DNA of 56,590 bases from Candidatus Acidiferrales bacterium (GTDB taxonomy: Bacteria > Acidobacteriota > Terriglobia > Acidiferrales > UBA7541): contig JASHRM010000133.1 in assembly GCA_030037315.1 (NCBI GenBank), positions 1 through 56,590 on the forward strand, given 5' to 3'. Numbering within the stretch: position 1 is the first letter of the stretch; every line of letters starts with the position of its first letter. Under the pieces are notes generated by a model. It was not told the DNA's origin. It saw only the letters and a program-made list of their open reading frames with translations, and made no database searches. Shown here one piece after another: positions 46,802 through 55,820 of this stretch. Position numbers and translations under genes: made by a program.

Positions 46802-47668
46802 TTATGCGGCTTCGGAGAGAAATTCCACCTGGAAAGACGACGGCACCAGCCCAACCGCTGCGCCACGCGACAGCAGCTGGCGGACGGCGCGGCGTCCCGG
46901 CTCGCCGTAATCGAGCGTCCAGTGGTTCACGTACATGCCAATGAACTTGTCCGCGAGCACGGGGTCCATGTCGCGCGCAAATTGCAGCGCGTACTCGACC
47001 GCGGCCTCGCGATGCTCAAGCGCGTAGCTGACGCTTTCGCGAATCACCCGCGCCACCTGCAGGCCTATGTCCGGACCGAGCCTTCGCAGCACCGCATTTG
47101 CGCCCAGCGGAAGCGGCAAACCCGTCGATTCCTGCCACCATTGGCCCAGATCGACCACTTTGTGCAATCCAGCCTGCGAGAAAAGCAGCTGGCCTTCATG
47201 AATCAGCAGGCCGGCTTCAACTTCTTTCGCTTGCACCGCCGGCAGGATCTTGTCGAACGGCATCGCGATTGTTTCGACGTTCGGTTCAAACAATTTCAGC
47301 GCGAGATATGAAGTCGTCAGATTGCCGGCGACAGCGATTTTGCGTCCCGCCAGCTCATTTTTCTTGATCGGGTGCGCCGAAACAACGGTCGGCCCGTATC
47401 CTTCGCCAAAACTCGCGCCGCAATCGAGCAAAACGTACTTGTCCGCGACGAATGAATAGCCGTAGAAACTGACAGCGGTCACGTCGTATGTTTCTTTGTG
47501 TGCTGCTTTGTTCAGAGACTCGATATCCGAAAGGACGTGCTCGAATTTCACGCCAGGGAGACGGACTTTGCCGGTCGCAAGCGCATAAAACATGAAAGCG
47601 TCGTCGCTATCGGGCGAGTGTGCAAGGCGGAGTGCGATGGTTTTCGCTGTCGGGGCTGGTGTCGACAT
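46802..47668 (-). CDS. mqnD: 1,4-dihydroxy-6-naphthoate synthase (futalosine pathway)
   Basis: 288 residues. Periplasmic-binding-protein-like fold without signal peptide. Begins LRLAHSPDSDDAFMFYALATGKV, the hallmark MqnD start, with ASFGEGYGPTVVSAHP and LLIHEGQLLFSQAGL. It converts cyclic dehypoxanthine futalosine to 1,4-dihydroxy-6-naphthoate in the alternative menaquinone route. mqnA, mqnC and mqnE are not in the window. Single gene here. Confidence 0.92.
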   Translation of the reverse strand: MSTPAPTAKTIALRLAHSPDSDDAFMFYALATGKVRLPGVKFEHVLSDIESLNKAAHKETYDVTAVSFYGYSFVADKYVLLDCGASFGEGYGPTVVSAHPIKKNELAGRKIAVAGNLTTSYLALKLFEPNVETIAMPFDKILPAVQAKEVEAGLLIHEGQLLFSQAGLHKVVDLGQWWQESTGLPLPLGANAVLRRLGPDIGLQVARVIRESVSYALEHREAAVEYALQFARDMDPVLADKFIGMYVNHWTLDYGEPGRRAVRQLLSRGAAVGLVPSSFQVEFLSEAA

Positions 47669-47955
47669 TTCGATAACCGTCCTATTCCTTGTCGAAAGCT
47701 GGCTTCACCGCAAATTTCGAGTCGCGGGACAAATTTCCCGCCGTCACTTCCATACTGCCGCTGAATGAACGATCGGCGTTCGGTGTGTGCGTCTTCCCGG
47801 ATAAGAACCGTTGTGAGACGCCCAAGGATACCACACGCATCACGGGGCGCATAGGCGGCGCAGTTTCGCTCTCGGTCTTCATTTGCGAGCCAAACGCGCG
47901 GGCTCTGTGGCGTGCTGCGATATCTCTCCGGTAGAATGCCGCAGGAGAAAAACGA

Positions 47956-49128
47956 ATGCCGTCCTTTGGCGGAGTTGACTATCTTGAATTCGATTCCCTT
48001 CTAAGCGACGAGGAAAAACTGGCGCGAAAAACCGCGCGGCAGTTCGTCGACGAAAAAGTGCTGCCGATTATTGTCCAGCACGACCGCGAAGGCACATTTC
48101 CCAAAGAGCTGATCCCCGAAATGGCCCAACTGGGTTTCTTTGGCGCCAACCTCACGGGCTATGGTTGCGCGGAAATGTCCAATGTTGAGTACGGACTTGT
48201 GACCCAGGAGCTCGAGCGCGGCGATTCCGGCCTTCGCAGCTTCGTTTCCGTGCAATCGGCCCTGGTGATGTATCCGATTCACGCATTTGGTTCGGACGCG
48301 CAGAAAGAAAAGTGGCTGCCGCTGCTCCAGCAAGGTAGAGCCATCGGCTGCTTCGGCCTCACGGAACCGCAATTCGGCTCGAATCCCGGCGGAATGCTTA
48401 CGCGCGCAGTAAAGAAAGGCGATAGCTACATCCTGAACGGCGAAAAAATGTGGATCACTAACGGTTCTATCGCAGACGTCGCCGTGATCTGGGCAAAATG
48501 CGAGGACGAAAAAGTCCGCGGCTTTTTGATCGAGAAAGACACGCCGGGATTCAAGTCGTGGGCCATTCACGGAAAGCAGTCGCTGCGCGCTTCCGTGACC
48601 TCGGGCCTGGCGATGAACGATTGCAAGATTCCCGTCGGAAATCTGCTTCCGGGTGTACAAGGCTTGCGCGGACCTCTTTCATGTCTTGATCAGGCGCGCT
48701 ATGGAATCGGGTGGGGAGCGATCGGCGTGGCGATGGCTTGCTACGACACAGCGCTCAGCTACGCGAAGCAGCGCAAGCAATTCAACAATCGCCCGATCGC
48801 CTCGCACCAGCTCGTGCAGGATAAGCTCGTCTGGATGATCACCGAAATTACAAAGGCACAATTCCTCGCTCTGCAAGTCGGCCGGTTGAAGGATCAGGGC
48901 CGCGTTCATCCCGCGCACGTTTCGATGCTGAAAATGAACAACGTATGGATGGCGCGCGAGACCGCTAAGTTAGCGCGCGAAACTCTCGGCGCGAATGGCA
49001 TCGTCGACGACTATTGCGTGATGCGCCACATGAACAACATCGAATCGGTCTACACATACGAGGGCACCCACGATATTCACAAGCTCGTGATCGGCGAACG
49101 CATCACCGGCATCGCCGCCTTCATCTAA
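47956..49128 (+). CDS. gcdH: Acyl-CoA dehydrogenase, glutaryl-CoA dehydrogenase-like
   Basis: 390 residues. FAD-dependent oxidation of an acyl-CoA. CFGLTEPQFGSNPGGM and WITNGSIADVAVIWAK are FAD-binding blocks. The catalytic Glu369 is in YEGTHDIH, the same place as in glutaryl-CoA dehydrogenases. VTSGLAMNDCKIP and LDQARYGIGWGA also resemble that subgroup, which decarboxylates glutaryl-CoA to crotonyl-CoA in lysine and tryptophan breakdown. Start ATG after AGGAG; TAGAAT at 47932-47937 is a plausible -10. Confidence 0.87.
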   Translation: MPSFGGVDYLEFDSLLSDEEKLARKTARQFVDEKVLPIIVQHDREGTFPKELIPEMAQLGFFGANLTGYGCAEMSNVEYGLVTQELERGDSGLRSFVSVQSALVMYPIHAFGSDAQKEKWLPLLQQGRAIGCFGLTEPQFGSNPGGMLTRAVKKGDSYILNGEKMWITNGSIADVAVIWAKCEDEKVRGFLIEKDTPGFKSWAIHGKQSLRASVTSGLAMNDCKIPVGNLLPGVQGLRGPLSCLDQARYGIGWGAIGVAMACYDTALSYAKQRKQFNNRPIASHQLVQDKLVWMITEITKAQFLALQVGRLKDQGRVHPAHVSMLKMNNVWMARETAKLARETLGANGIVDDYCVMRHMNNIESVYTYEGTHDIHKLVIGERITGIAAFI

Positions 49129-49188
49129 CCGCAACGCAAGAATCGCAAAAATTCGCCATGTGAAGCGCTCCGTGCAAGCCAGGGACGC

Positions 49189-49217
49189 TTGACCATTCTT
49201 TTCGATCGCGTTATATC
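49189..49217 (+). promoter_or_regulatory. Sigma70-type promoter of glpX
   Basis: TTGACC (49189-49194), 17-bp spacer, TATATC (49212-49217). The transcript would start near 49224, about 60 nt before the glpX ATG, which is preceded by CAGGAG. A second -10-like TAAAAT lies at about 49255. Confidence 0.55.
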
Positions 49218-49283
49218 CCGGCTGAATTAGAATCGTGTGACGCATCTCGGCCTGTAAAATCATCAGACATCGCAGGAGTTTTC

Positions 49284-50273
49284 ATGGAACAGGAACTCAG
49301 CCTCGAATATTTGCGCGTCGTTGAACGTGCCGCAATCGCGTGCGCACGAACCATGGGCTTGGGCGACGGTCATAAGGCCGACCAGGTCGCCGTCGAGGCC
49401 ATGCGGGCAGAGATGGATACCGTCGGAATGGACGGCACGATCGTTATCGGCGAAGGCGAACGCGACAAAGCGCCCATGCTCTTCATCGGCGAAAAGGTTG
49501 GCCTTGCATCCCATGACCGGCATCACCAATATCCTGCCGTCGATATCGCCGTCGATCCACTTGAAGGCACGAATCTCTGCGCTTCTGGCGCACCCAATGC
49601 CATCACGGTTCTGGCCGCCAGCGAACACGGAGGGCTTCTCCACGCTCCCGACCTGTACATGGAAAAAATCATCGTCGGGCCGCTTTGCAGGGGTGCCGTC
49701 GACCTCGATGCCCCTCCCGAAAAAAATCTTAAAGCAATCGCCAAGCGGCTCGACCGCAAAGTGAAAGACCTTGTTGTCACGGTGCTCGACAGGCCGCGGC
49801 ACGAGAAATTGATCGCGGATATTCGGAAGGCTGGCGCTCGCATCCGCCTGATCGGTGACGGCGACCTGTCCGCAGGGATCGCCGCGGCGGTGTCGGATAT
49901 GGGCGTTCACGCCGTTATGGGAATCGGGGGCGCGCCGGAAGGCGTACTCACCGCCGCTGCACTACGTTGCCTAAACGGACAGATTCTCGGCCGCTTGGTG
50001 ATTAACGGCAAAGAGCATCGTGAGCGCGCCGCAAAAATGGGAATCAGGGATCCGAAACGCATCTACGATACGGCCGAACTCGCGCCCGGCAAGAAAATCA
50101 TTTTTGCCTGCACTGGCGTCACGCCCGGGGGCTTGTTGCGCGGAGTTCGATTCTTTGGAGGGGGCGTGCGAACCCAGTCGCTGATCATGACCCTCGACGA
50201 TCGCCAGATTCGCTTCATCGACTCGGTGCAGATCGAAAAGGGCGCACACGACGTTCGCGTTCGCTTCTACTAA
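49284..50273 (+). CDS. glpX: Class II fructose-1,6-bisphosphatase
   Basis: 329 residues. Removes the 1-phosphate from fructose 1,6-bisphosphate in gluconeogenesis. Signature blocks: [45 protein letters not shown]-type [12 protein letters not shown], and [18 protein letters not shown]. Lithium-sensitive phosphatase metal ligands (Asp/Glu) are present. Length is normal for the GlpX family. Confidence 0.96.
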   Translation: MEQELSLEYLRVVERAAIACARTMGLGDGHKADQVAVEAMRAEMDTVGMDGTIVIGEGERDKAPMLFIGEKVGLASHDRHHQYPAVDIAVDPLEGTNLCASGAPNAITVLAASEHGGLLHAPDLYMEKIIVGPLCRGAVDLDAPPEKNLKAIAKRLDRKVKDLVVTVLDRPRHEKLIADIRKAGARIRLIGDGDLSAGIAAAVSDMGVHAVMGIGGAPEGVLTAAALRCLNGQILGRLVINGKEHRERAAKMGIRDPKRIYDTAELAPGKKIIFACTGVTPGGLLRGVRFFGGGVRTQSLIMTLDDRQIRFIDSVQIEKGAHDVRVRFY

Positions 50274-50338
50274 TTAGCGCCTACGGCGCAGCCTGCGCGG
50301 GTTCGGCGCCTTCTCTCAGTTCTTCGGAGCCCGCCTTT

Positions 50339-50381
50339 AAAAAACAACAACGGCCCGCCCGTCGAATCGACGAGCAGGCCG
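50339..50381 (-). terminator. Rho-independent terminator after the XRE regulator
   Basis: On the minus strand the hairpin CGGCCTGCTCGTCG-ATT-CGACGGGCGGGCCG (50381-50351) pairs fully if two G-U pairs are allowed, and is followed by TTGTTGTTTTTT (50350-50339). It lies about 30 bp after the regulator stop. The two wobble pairs exist only on this strand, which fixes the direction. Confidence 0.8.
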
Positions 50382-50410
50382 TCATGCCCACCCAGAATTG
50401 TGAATCGCCT

Positions 50411-51061
50411 CTAGCGATGCGCGGCTGCGTGCCCGCCCACATGAGCTTGCCGGCGCGGCATCTGTGGCATCCGTTCAGCCGTTTGCGGCGGAAGCGGCCG
50501 CACAGCCTGGCTGGTGCTCACATGCTCGCTGATGGCTTGCAGCCTCTTCAGAATTCCCTGCCACTGCGTCCAATCGAGTTGCCGAAGAAATGGACGAAGT
50601 CCCTGGATGAACGGGTCCTCGAGAACGGTTTCGCCGTTGCTCTCCGGGACAAAGAAGCGGTTCAAACCCACGCCTAGGGCTTCGGCAATCTTTTCGAGCG
50701 TGCCAAGGCTGGGGGTCATCTGGCCGCTTTCGATGCGCGAGAGATACGATCGCGATACGCGCGAGCGCGCTTGCAACTGGCTTTGAGTCATGCCGCGAGA
50801 TTCTCTGAGTTGACGGATTCGCTGGCCGATGTTCTCCACCGTTTCGCGGTTCGGCCAGTTTTCAAAGAGTTGACGGTCGTCCCCCGGCAGATCCGTAGCA
50901 GATGGCGTCGGAATGACGAACGTCACCTTCGGGGGCAGCAGACGCAGACAGCGCCGGCAGTTTCCTGTACGTGTACGGTATTGAACTAATCCGCATACCT
51001 GACAGCGGATTACTTCTCGATCAAGTTCCATGGGAGCTGCTAAGCCATCTTTTTCCGCCAC
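50411..51061 (-). CDS. XRE-family regulator with N-terminal zinc ribbon
   Basis: 216 residues from GTG at 51061, preceded by GAGGAG at 4-nt spacing; ATG at 51031 lacks a ribosome binding site. Two CxxC knuckles (CQVC and CRRC, about residues 20-38) form a small zinc ribbon. The helix-turn-helix domain (about 75-140) reads IRQLRESRGMTQSQLQARSRVSRSYLSRIESGQMTPSLGTLEKIAEALGV-like text, the Cro/CI type. The C-terminal tail is Pro/Gln/His-rich. It has its own promoter and terminator. Targets unknown. Confidence 0.87.
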   Translation of the reverse strand: MAEKDGLAAPMELDREVIRCQVCGLVQYRTRTGNCRRCLRLLPPKVTFVIPTPSATDLPGDDRQLFENWPNRETVENIGQRIRQLRESRGMTQSQLQARSRVSRSYLSRIESGQMTPSLGTLEKIAEALGVGLNRFFVPESNGETVLEDPFIQGLRPFLRQLDWTQWQGILKRLQAISEHVSTSQAVRPLPPQTAERMPQMPRRQAHVGGHAAAHR

Positions 51062-51380
51062 CGGTCTCCTCGCAGACTATTTCCGGCGGTGCGAAAGGGG
51101 AGGACTCGTGATCAACAGGGGAAGGCAGAAACAGGCGCGCGACGTATTCTGCATAGGGTGCCATTTTCTGTCAAGCCCTATTTATCCCCGCCCGCAAAAT
51201 AATTCTATCGCCACGCGCTTCGGCCCTACAAATTGCAGCCCGGCGAAGGCATGGCGAACCGTGGCAAATGCCGCAACGATGCTTACTGAGTGAACATCCA
51301 ACCTGTGTGGCACCTGCTTTTTCGTTTGATTGCGTGTGTTATGATCGCCCGCGCTTCGAAAATCTTTGGGCGGGAATAAA
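51062..51380. other. 319-bp divergent intergenic region with two promoters
   Basis: Holds the strong minus-strand promoter of the XRE gene (51146-51174) and, on the plus strand, a -10-like TATGAT at 51340-51345 about 35 bp before the LolA-like start. Nothing else recognised. The XRE leader is about 78 nt and purine-rich. Confidence 0.55.
51146..51174 (-). promoter_or_regulatory. Near-consensus promoter of the XRE regulator
   Basis: Minus strand TTGACA (51174-51169), 17-bp spacer, CAGAAT (51151-51146). The -35 is a perfect consensus. Expected start near 51139. Confidence 0.65.
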
Positions 51381-52085
51381 TTGAAATTTATAAGGACTCT
51401 TTGCGTCTGCAGCGCCGTAGCCTGGTTGGCAGCTTCGAGTTTCGGAATATCTGCAGCGGCGCAGGGCCGCGGCACATGGACTTTATCCTCGGTACTCGAG
51501 GAATTAGACCGGCAGGCGAGAGATTTCCACAGCCTTTCGGCGGACGTCGAACGAACCAAAGTCACCATTGTGGTAAACGACAAATCCACCGAAAGCGGCA
51601 GCATCCTTGTCCGCGGCGACAAAATGCTGCTCCAATTGAAGGAGCCGGATCAGCGCACAATCCTTCGCACCGGCGATAATCTTTTCATCTACGAGCCGGG
51701 CCTGAAGCGCGTCGAGGAATACGACCTCGGCAAGAATCGCAGCCTTGTCGATCAGTTTCTATTGCTCGGGTTTGGGACGGGCGGGAAGGAACTCCGCAAG
51801 AGCTACCTGATCACGTTGCTGCACGAGGATAAAGTCGACGACCGCAAGGCAGTCGAGCTGGAATTGACGCCCAAATCGCAGGACGTGCGCAACCAGATCT
51901 CAAAGATTGAGATTTGGCTCGACGAGTCCAACTGGCTGCCCCTTCAGCAGGAGTTTTTCGAGGCGGGCTCGGGTGACTATTCGATCGTCCAATATTCCAA
52001 AATCGTACGAAACCCGGCTATTCCGGACTCTGACTTTAAGCCCCGCTGGCCCCGGGATACCGCCAAGATAAAACCGCAGGGCTGA
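51381..52085 (+). CDS. LolA-like outer-membrane lipoprotein-sorting protein
   Basis: 234 residues from TTG at 51381 (an in-frame TTG at 51366 is the alternative). Signal peptide at about 1-28 ending SAAAQ. The mature part has LolA-type half-barrel features: LDRQARDFHSLSADVERTKVT, GSILVRGDKMLLQLKEPD, LFIYEPGLKRVEEYDL and KIEIWLDESNWLPLQQEFF. Resembles the Lipoprotein_sorting/LolA family rather than E. coli LolA itself. Probably binds lipids or lipoprotein anchors in the periplasm. Confidence 0.82.
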   Translation: MKFIRTLCVCSAVAWLAASSFGISAAAQGRGTWTLSSVLEELDRQARDFHSLSADVERTKVTIVVNDKSTESGSILVRGDKMLLQLKEPDQRTILRTGDNLFIYEPGLKRVEEYDLGKNRSLVDQFLLLGFGTGGKELRKSYLITLLHEDKVDDRKAVELELTPKSQDVRNQISKIEIWLDESNWLPLQQEFFEAGSGDYSIVQYSKIVRNPAIPDSDFKPRWPRDTAKIKPQG

Positions 52086-52114
52086 ACCCGATCGCTCTGG
52101 ATTGTCATACTTGT

Positions 52115-53308
52115 CTAATTCGTGCGCCGACCCCTGCCCGTTTTCGCATGCGCCGATTCATTATCGAGCAAGGCCCGCTTGCGTCCCAGCCCCCATCTGT
52201 ACCCCGCCAGATTCCCGTCGCGCCGCACCACTCGATGGCACGGCACTACCACGGACACGGGATTCGTCGCGCAGGCACTCGCAACCGCCCGAATTGCAGC
52301 CGGTTTGCCGATCGCGTCAGCAATCTGGCTGTAGGTTCGCGTCGAGCCGTAGGGAATCTTGCGAAGCTCGTCCCACACCCGACGCTTGAACGCAGTCCCC
52401 TGAACGTCGGTTGGCAGGTCGAGATGGGGCTCTTTCCCGCGCAAGTGCACTAGGATTTTTTCGACCCAGTCGCCCAGACTGTCACCATTTACGGCTCCAC
52501 CGCGACGTTCTGCCGCGATCTCGGCATTCGGATATTCCTTCCGGAGTTCCCTCTCTAGCGTCGCATCCGGCTCGCCGAGATAGAGCGCACTGATGCCACG
52601 ATGCGTGGCCCCTACCAGCATCCGGCCCAGCGGCGAATCAACGATCACGTAGTCAATTTGCATTCCCGCGCCTCCGCGGCCGTAATCGGCGGGAGTCATC
52701 CCCAAATGGCTCGGAGCGCGCTCATAGACCCTGCTCGGCGAGCCGTAACCTGCCTCGTAAAGTGCTGTCGTCACGTTGTCTCCTTTTTTCAAACGCGTCT
52801 TAAGATGTTTCATCCGCAACGCATCCGCGTATTGCTTGGGTGTGATTCCCATGGCGCTGCGAAACGCCCGCTCCAGCTGGTGCGAACTCATGCGAACCCG
52901 TGCGGCGAGAGCCGTCAGAGTCAACCGCCCATCAGTCGCCGAGTCAAACACACCGTTTGGTTTGACATTCGCTTCGATCGCGCGACAAACCGTCGCGATG
53001 GTTTCAATCTTGGGGTCAGTCGAGTGGACCCTGCTCGGCCAGCAGCGGCGGCACGCGCGGAAACCTTGCTGCTCGGCAGCCTCCGGGAGGGCGAAATAAA
53101 CCACTTGCCGCAGTGCCGGCTTGCGCGCGGGGCATGACGGTCGGCAGTAAATCCCTGTCGACCTTACACCGTAGACGAAAGCGCCGTCGGCCTTTCGATC
53201 CCTGCTCTGAATCGCAGCCCATCGCGGCTCAACAGGTCCGGCTCCGTCCGTGCCCTTTCGCCTTCTTACTTTCGCAGGCATTTCGCTTTTTCCGCTCATC
53301 ACTGCCAT
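52115..53308 (-). CDS. ada: Bifunctional DNA repair protein and regulator Ada
   Basis: 397 residues. The N-terminal Ada metal-binding domain has Cys55, Cys59, Cys86 and Cys89 (YCRPSC, CRRC). The AraC-type helix-turn-helix region has MSSHQLERAFRSAMGITPKQY. The C-terminal O6-methylguanine-DNA methyltransferase has acceptor Cys357 in VVPCHRVV. All parts are complete, so the protein can repair alkylated DNA and activate the adaptive response. The stop lies 29 bp past the convergent LolA-like gene. Confidence 0.96.
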   Translation of the reverse strand: MAVMSGKSEMPAKVRRRKGTDGAGPVEPRWAAIQSRDRKADGAFVYGVRSTGIYCRPSCPARKPALRQVVYFALPEAAEQQGFRACRRCWPSRVHSTDPKIETIATVCRAIEANVKPNGVFDSATDGRLTLTALAARVRMSSHQLERAFRSAMGITPKQYADALRMKHLKTRLKKGDNVTTALYEAGYGSPSRVYERAPSHLGMTPADYGRGGAGMQIDYVIVDSPLGRMLVGATHRGISALYLGEPDATLERELRKEYPNAEIAAERRGGAVNGDSLGDWVEKILVHLRGKEPHLDLPTDVQGTAFKRRVWDELRKIPYGSTRTYSQIADAIGKPAAIRAVASACATNPVSVVVPCHRVVRRDGNLAGYRWGLGRKRALLDNESAHAKTGRGRRTN

Positions 53309-53537
53309 GCTCTCGATTACATTACGCGCGCTGATTTTCTGCGGCTATCCGATTTTTGCGGTCAAAGTCGGACCACCATTCGCAACTGCCAGAACGGAGA
53401 GTCGAGTAGCCGCAAGGTGGTACTATACCGAGGGTTACATAATAAGACACCAAGCAGACCCGGTTCGTTGACGCCACAGCCAACCTCCCGCATAGTCGGA
53501 AACCTACCGGGGTTTTGCAGGTCTTGGGGGATGTGTC
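53309..53537. other. Divergent region between ada and the PilZ gene
   Basis: 229 bp. On the plus strand the last 90 nt before the PilZ start can form AAACC-loop-GGTTT and other GC-rich pairs around 53505-53520, ending with a GGGGGA ribosome binding site. No promoter of good consensus was identified. Confidence 0.35.
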
Positions 53538-54032
53538 ATGGGAGCTTTGCCGGATCGCGATTCGCGGCCAATAGCTTCGCCTGTTCGCGAACTTGAAGCC
53601 CGAACCGAAGCCGTCGCAGCAAAAACCATTAAGCCAGGCCCGCGGCGATTCGCCCGCGTCCCCACCCACGCCATCGGAGTAGCCGACGAGCGCAGGCGTT
53701 ATCCCAGAGCTTCTCTTGCATTGCCTCTTCGCCTGACCCGCATCGCGGGGATCGCAGAAAGCACTCCTGTGACTCTGGTCACAAAAAATATCAGCTCCAG
53801 CGGCATTTATTTCCTCGCGCCTCGCGAATTGCAACCCGGCATGGCGATTGAGCTCGAAGTGGCGCTGATCGAGCGTCCTCTCGGCCTTGGCAGCGTGCAG
53901 ATGTGCACTGCAGCTCACATTGTTCGTGCCGAGGAGACCGACATCCCCGGCTGGCACGCCTACGCCGCGAGTTTCGATGATTTTGCGCTTCAGCGCGACG
54001 ATTGCCTTCCCCAGCGTTACCAATCCGCATAG
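53538..54032 (+). CDS. PilZ-domain protein (putative cyclic-di-GMP receptor)
   Basis: 164 residues. A disordered N-terminal about 50 residues is followed by a PilZ domain with the c-di-GMP motifs: RRYPR (Arg53 and Arg57, RxxxR) and NISSSGIYF (N/DxSxxG). Both are intact, so nucleotide binding is likely. No enzyme or motility gene is adjacent, so the output is unknown. Preceded by TTGGGGGATGTGTC, giving a GGGGGA ribosome binding site. Confidence 0.85.
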   Translation: MGALPDRDSRPIASPVRELEARTEAVAAKTIKPGPRRFARVPTHAIGVADERRRYPRASLALPLRLTRIAGIAESTPVTLVTKNISSSGIYFLAPRELQPGMAIELEVALIERPLGLGSVQMCTAAHIVRAEETDIPGWHAYAASFDDFALQRDDCLPQRYQSA

Positions 54033-54077
54033 CTTTCGCTCAGTTTTCCCTCGTGACTGAAGAGCGCATTCTTCTGG

Positions 54078-54092
54078 TACGATCCCTGCGTG
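54078..54092 (+). promoter_or_regulatory. -10 element placing transcription at the GTG of the HAD gene
   Basis: TACGAT at 54078-54083, six bases, then GTG at 54090: the same geometry as the thiO-like gene. No ribosome binding site is visible between them. Confidence 0.45.
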
Positions 54093-54737
54093 TCCCGAGA
54101 AATTTTGCTTGCGCGTTTTGTCCTGCTGGATTGGGACGGGACGCTACTCAACTCCTACGTAGCGGATCAGCACGCGTACGTTGCGATGTTCAGGGCTTTG
54201 GGCATTGAGTTTGGCGTTGAAGAGATCGACAGGCACTATTCCCCAAACTGGTATCACATCTACCGCGTCGCACGCGTTCCAAAAACTCAGTGGATACGAG
54301 CGGACCGCTTGTGGCGGGCGGCCTATTCGCTCGAACGGCCAGCGCTCTTGCCCGGCGTGCGAGCCACGCTGCGGACCTTGAGCCGCCGCTACGTGCTCGG
54401 CGTGGTCACAAGCGGCAGCCGCGCGCGAGTCTGCAAACAACTGCGCGGCCTCGGATTTTGGAAATATTTTGCGACGCGAATTTGCAGCGAAGACACCGGA
54501 CTCAAAAAGCCGCATCCTGCCCCACTGCGGCGGGCGATGAAGGAACTCGGCGCGAAACCGGACGAAACGGTTTACGTCGGCGATGCAGCGCAAGACGTCG
54601 AAATGGCGCGTCGCGCCGGCGTCAGAGTTATCGGCGTCCTCGGTCCGTTTCCAACGGCGAAACGGATCCGCCGCGCCAAACCAGACTTGCTCCTAAAATC
54701 AATCCGCGAGTTGCCGCAATGCTTACAACCGTTCTGA
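54090..54737 (+). CDS. HAD-family phosphatase, phosphoglycolate phosphatase type
   Basis: 215 residues from GTG at 54090. Motif I LLDWDGTLLNS with nucleophile Asp14 and Asp16; motif II VVTSGSR; motif III Lys in DTGLKKPHPAPLRRAM; motif IV VYVGDAAQDVEMARRAG. All are intact. The alpha-helical C1 cap lies between motifs I and II. Substrate unknown, phosphoglycolate or a sugar phosphate being common for this type. Confidence 0.88.
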   Translation: MSREILLARFVLLDWDGTLLNSYVADQHAYVAMFRALGIEFGVEEIDRHYSPNWYHIYRVARVPKTQWIRADRLWRAAYSLERPALLPGVRATLRTLSRRYVLGVVTSGSRARVCKQLRGLGFWKYFATRICSEDTGLKKPHPAPLRRAMKELGAKPDETVYVGDAAQDVEMARRAGVRVIGVLGPFPTAKRIRRAKPDLLLKSIRELPQCLQPF

Positions 54738-54750
54738 CGACCTGGCCAAA

Positions 54751-55641
54751 TTAGCGGGGCTGCGGCTGGCGCGGCAATGAATCGGCTGGCTCTTCCTGGG
54801 CCGGTGCGGGCGCATTCGCATCTGGCAAAACCGCCGGCGTCGGAGCGGCATTCAACTTGAAATTTGCGGAACGCACGACAATGCGGAGATGCAGGGGCTC
54901 GTCTGCCTTCACATCGACGAAGTCGTCTGACGTTGTGTACGTCGGCAGCCAATATTTATTCTGAAAATTTTCACGGAACGTCTCAAAGAGAGAGAATGGC
55001 AGTTTCGTGCCGGCAGTGTTTCCCATTTCATTCACGAATTTTCCGTATGTTTCGACAATCGCCAGATCCTGATCATCGACATAGATGATTCCGTCGAAAA
55101 AAAGCCGGCCGCGATCGAGCCTCTTCGGCTTTACCTGAAAAATGTAAGCGTTAATTTCGTCGACCTTTTGCTTGCCCGCGTAAACCAGGTCGTAGCTTCC
55201 AATCTGATCGCTGGTCAGAAAAAAGAGCGGCAGCGAGAGAATCGTTCGCAGGTCGTCAACCGTGTACGTCGTCAATTTGAGATCCGATTGCAGCGGTTTC
55301 GTAACTCGCCAGACGCGCTGCCCATCGGGGCGTGTGTACTGCAAGCCGGTGATGGTCAGCTTCCCGCCGGGGCCGTTCAACTCTTCGAGACGAATGGTCT
55401 GCTCGAAATCGTAGGTCTCGTAAACTTTTCTCGCCGCGTCTTCGTTGGCCGCAAACGCCTGGATGATCTTGGGAGGGGGCATGGCAGGCGCCGGCGGCTG
55501 CGGTGCGGACGGCATCCTCTTGATCTCGATTGTGGGCGCGGCCGGCATCGGCCCCTGATCGTTGCTTTGGTCCTGAGCGCGCGCAGGATTTGCGCACGCT
55601 GTAAGAAGCATCACCGCCATCGCCGCGAGAGCTCTAGTCAT
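54751..55641 (-). CDS. Exported or lipoprotein-like protein with proline-rich ends
   Basis: 296 residues. The N-terminus MTRALAAMAVMLLTACANP contains a lipobox-like LTAC, so lipidation at Cys16 is possible; ARAQ could also be cleaved by signal peptidase I. A Pro/Ala-rich linker (about 30-60) precedes a beta-rich central domain (FEQTIRLEELNGPGGKLTITGLQY ... RLFFDGIIYVDDQDLAIVETYGKF ... YWLPTYTTSDDFVDV) resembling LolA/LolB-type half barrels. A Pro/Ala/Gln-rich tail follows. Function unknown. Confidence 0.75.
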   Translation of the reverse strand: MTRALAAMAVMLLTACANPARAQDQSNDQGPMPAAPTIEIKRMPSAPQPPAPAMPPPKIIQAFAANEDAARKVYETYDFEQTIRLEELNGPGGKLTITGLQYTRPDGQRVWRVTKPLQSDLKLTTYTVDDLRTILSLPLFFLTSDQIGSYDLVYAGKQKVDEINAYIFQVKPKRLDRGRLFFDGIIYVDDQDLAIVETYGKFVNEMGNTAGTKLPFSLFETFRENFQNKYWLPTYTTSDDFVDVKADEPLHLRIVVRSANFKLNAAPTPAVLPDANAPAPAQEEPADSLPRQPQPR

Positions 55642-55820
55642 TTGTATGTCTGAATCGAATTAGATGCATACACCCCGCGACACGTTTGACGGCAGGGCAA
55701 ACGACGGCATCCAGACAGCGCGAAGTTATCACATGTAATCACCGCGAGCGCAAAAACGAAGCGGCTTCGGCGCCGCGCTCTGCTAAAATTTTGCGTCTGT
55801 CGTAATGGCTGAAGTGAACG

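Noticed and set aside
47669-47955. Open frames on both strands between mqnD and the acyl-CoA dehydrogenase gene (for example 66 codons at 47682-47882 minus)
   Set aside because: No recognisable product, and the opposite strand is equally open; treated as a promoter region.
50281-50315. GC-rich palindromes after glpX (GCGCC-TAC-GGCGC) as a terminator
   Set aside because: Short stem and no T-run on the plus strand.
54038-54066. CGCTCAGT/ACTGAAGAGCG hairpin as a terminator of the PilZ gene
   Set aside because: The stem has a bulge and lacks a following T-run; it also overlaps the promoter of the HAD gene.
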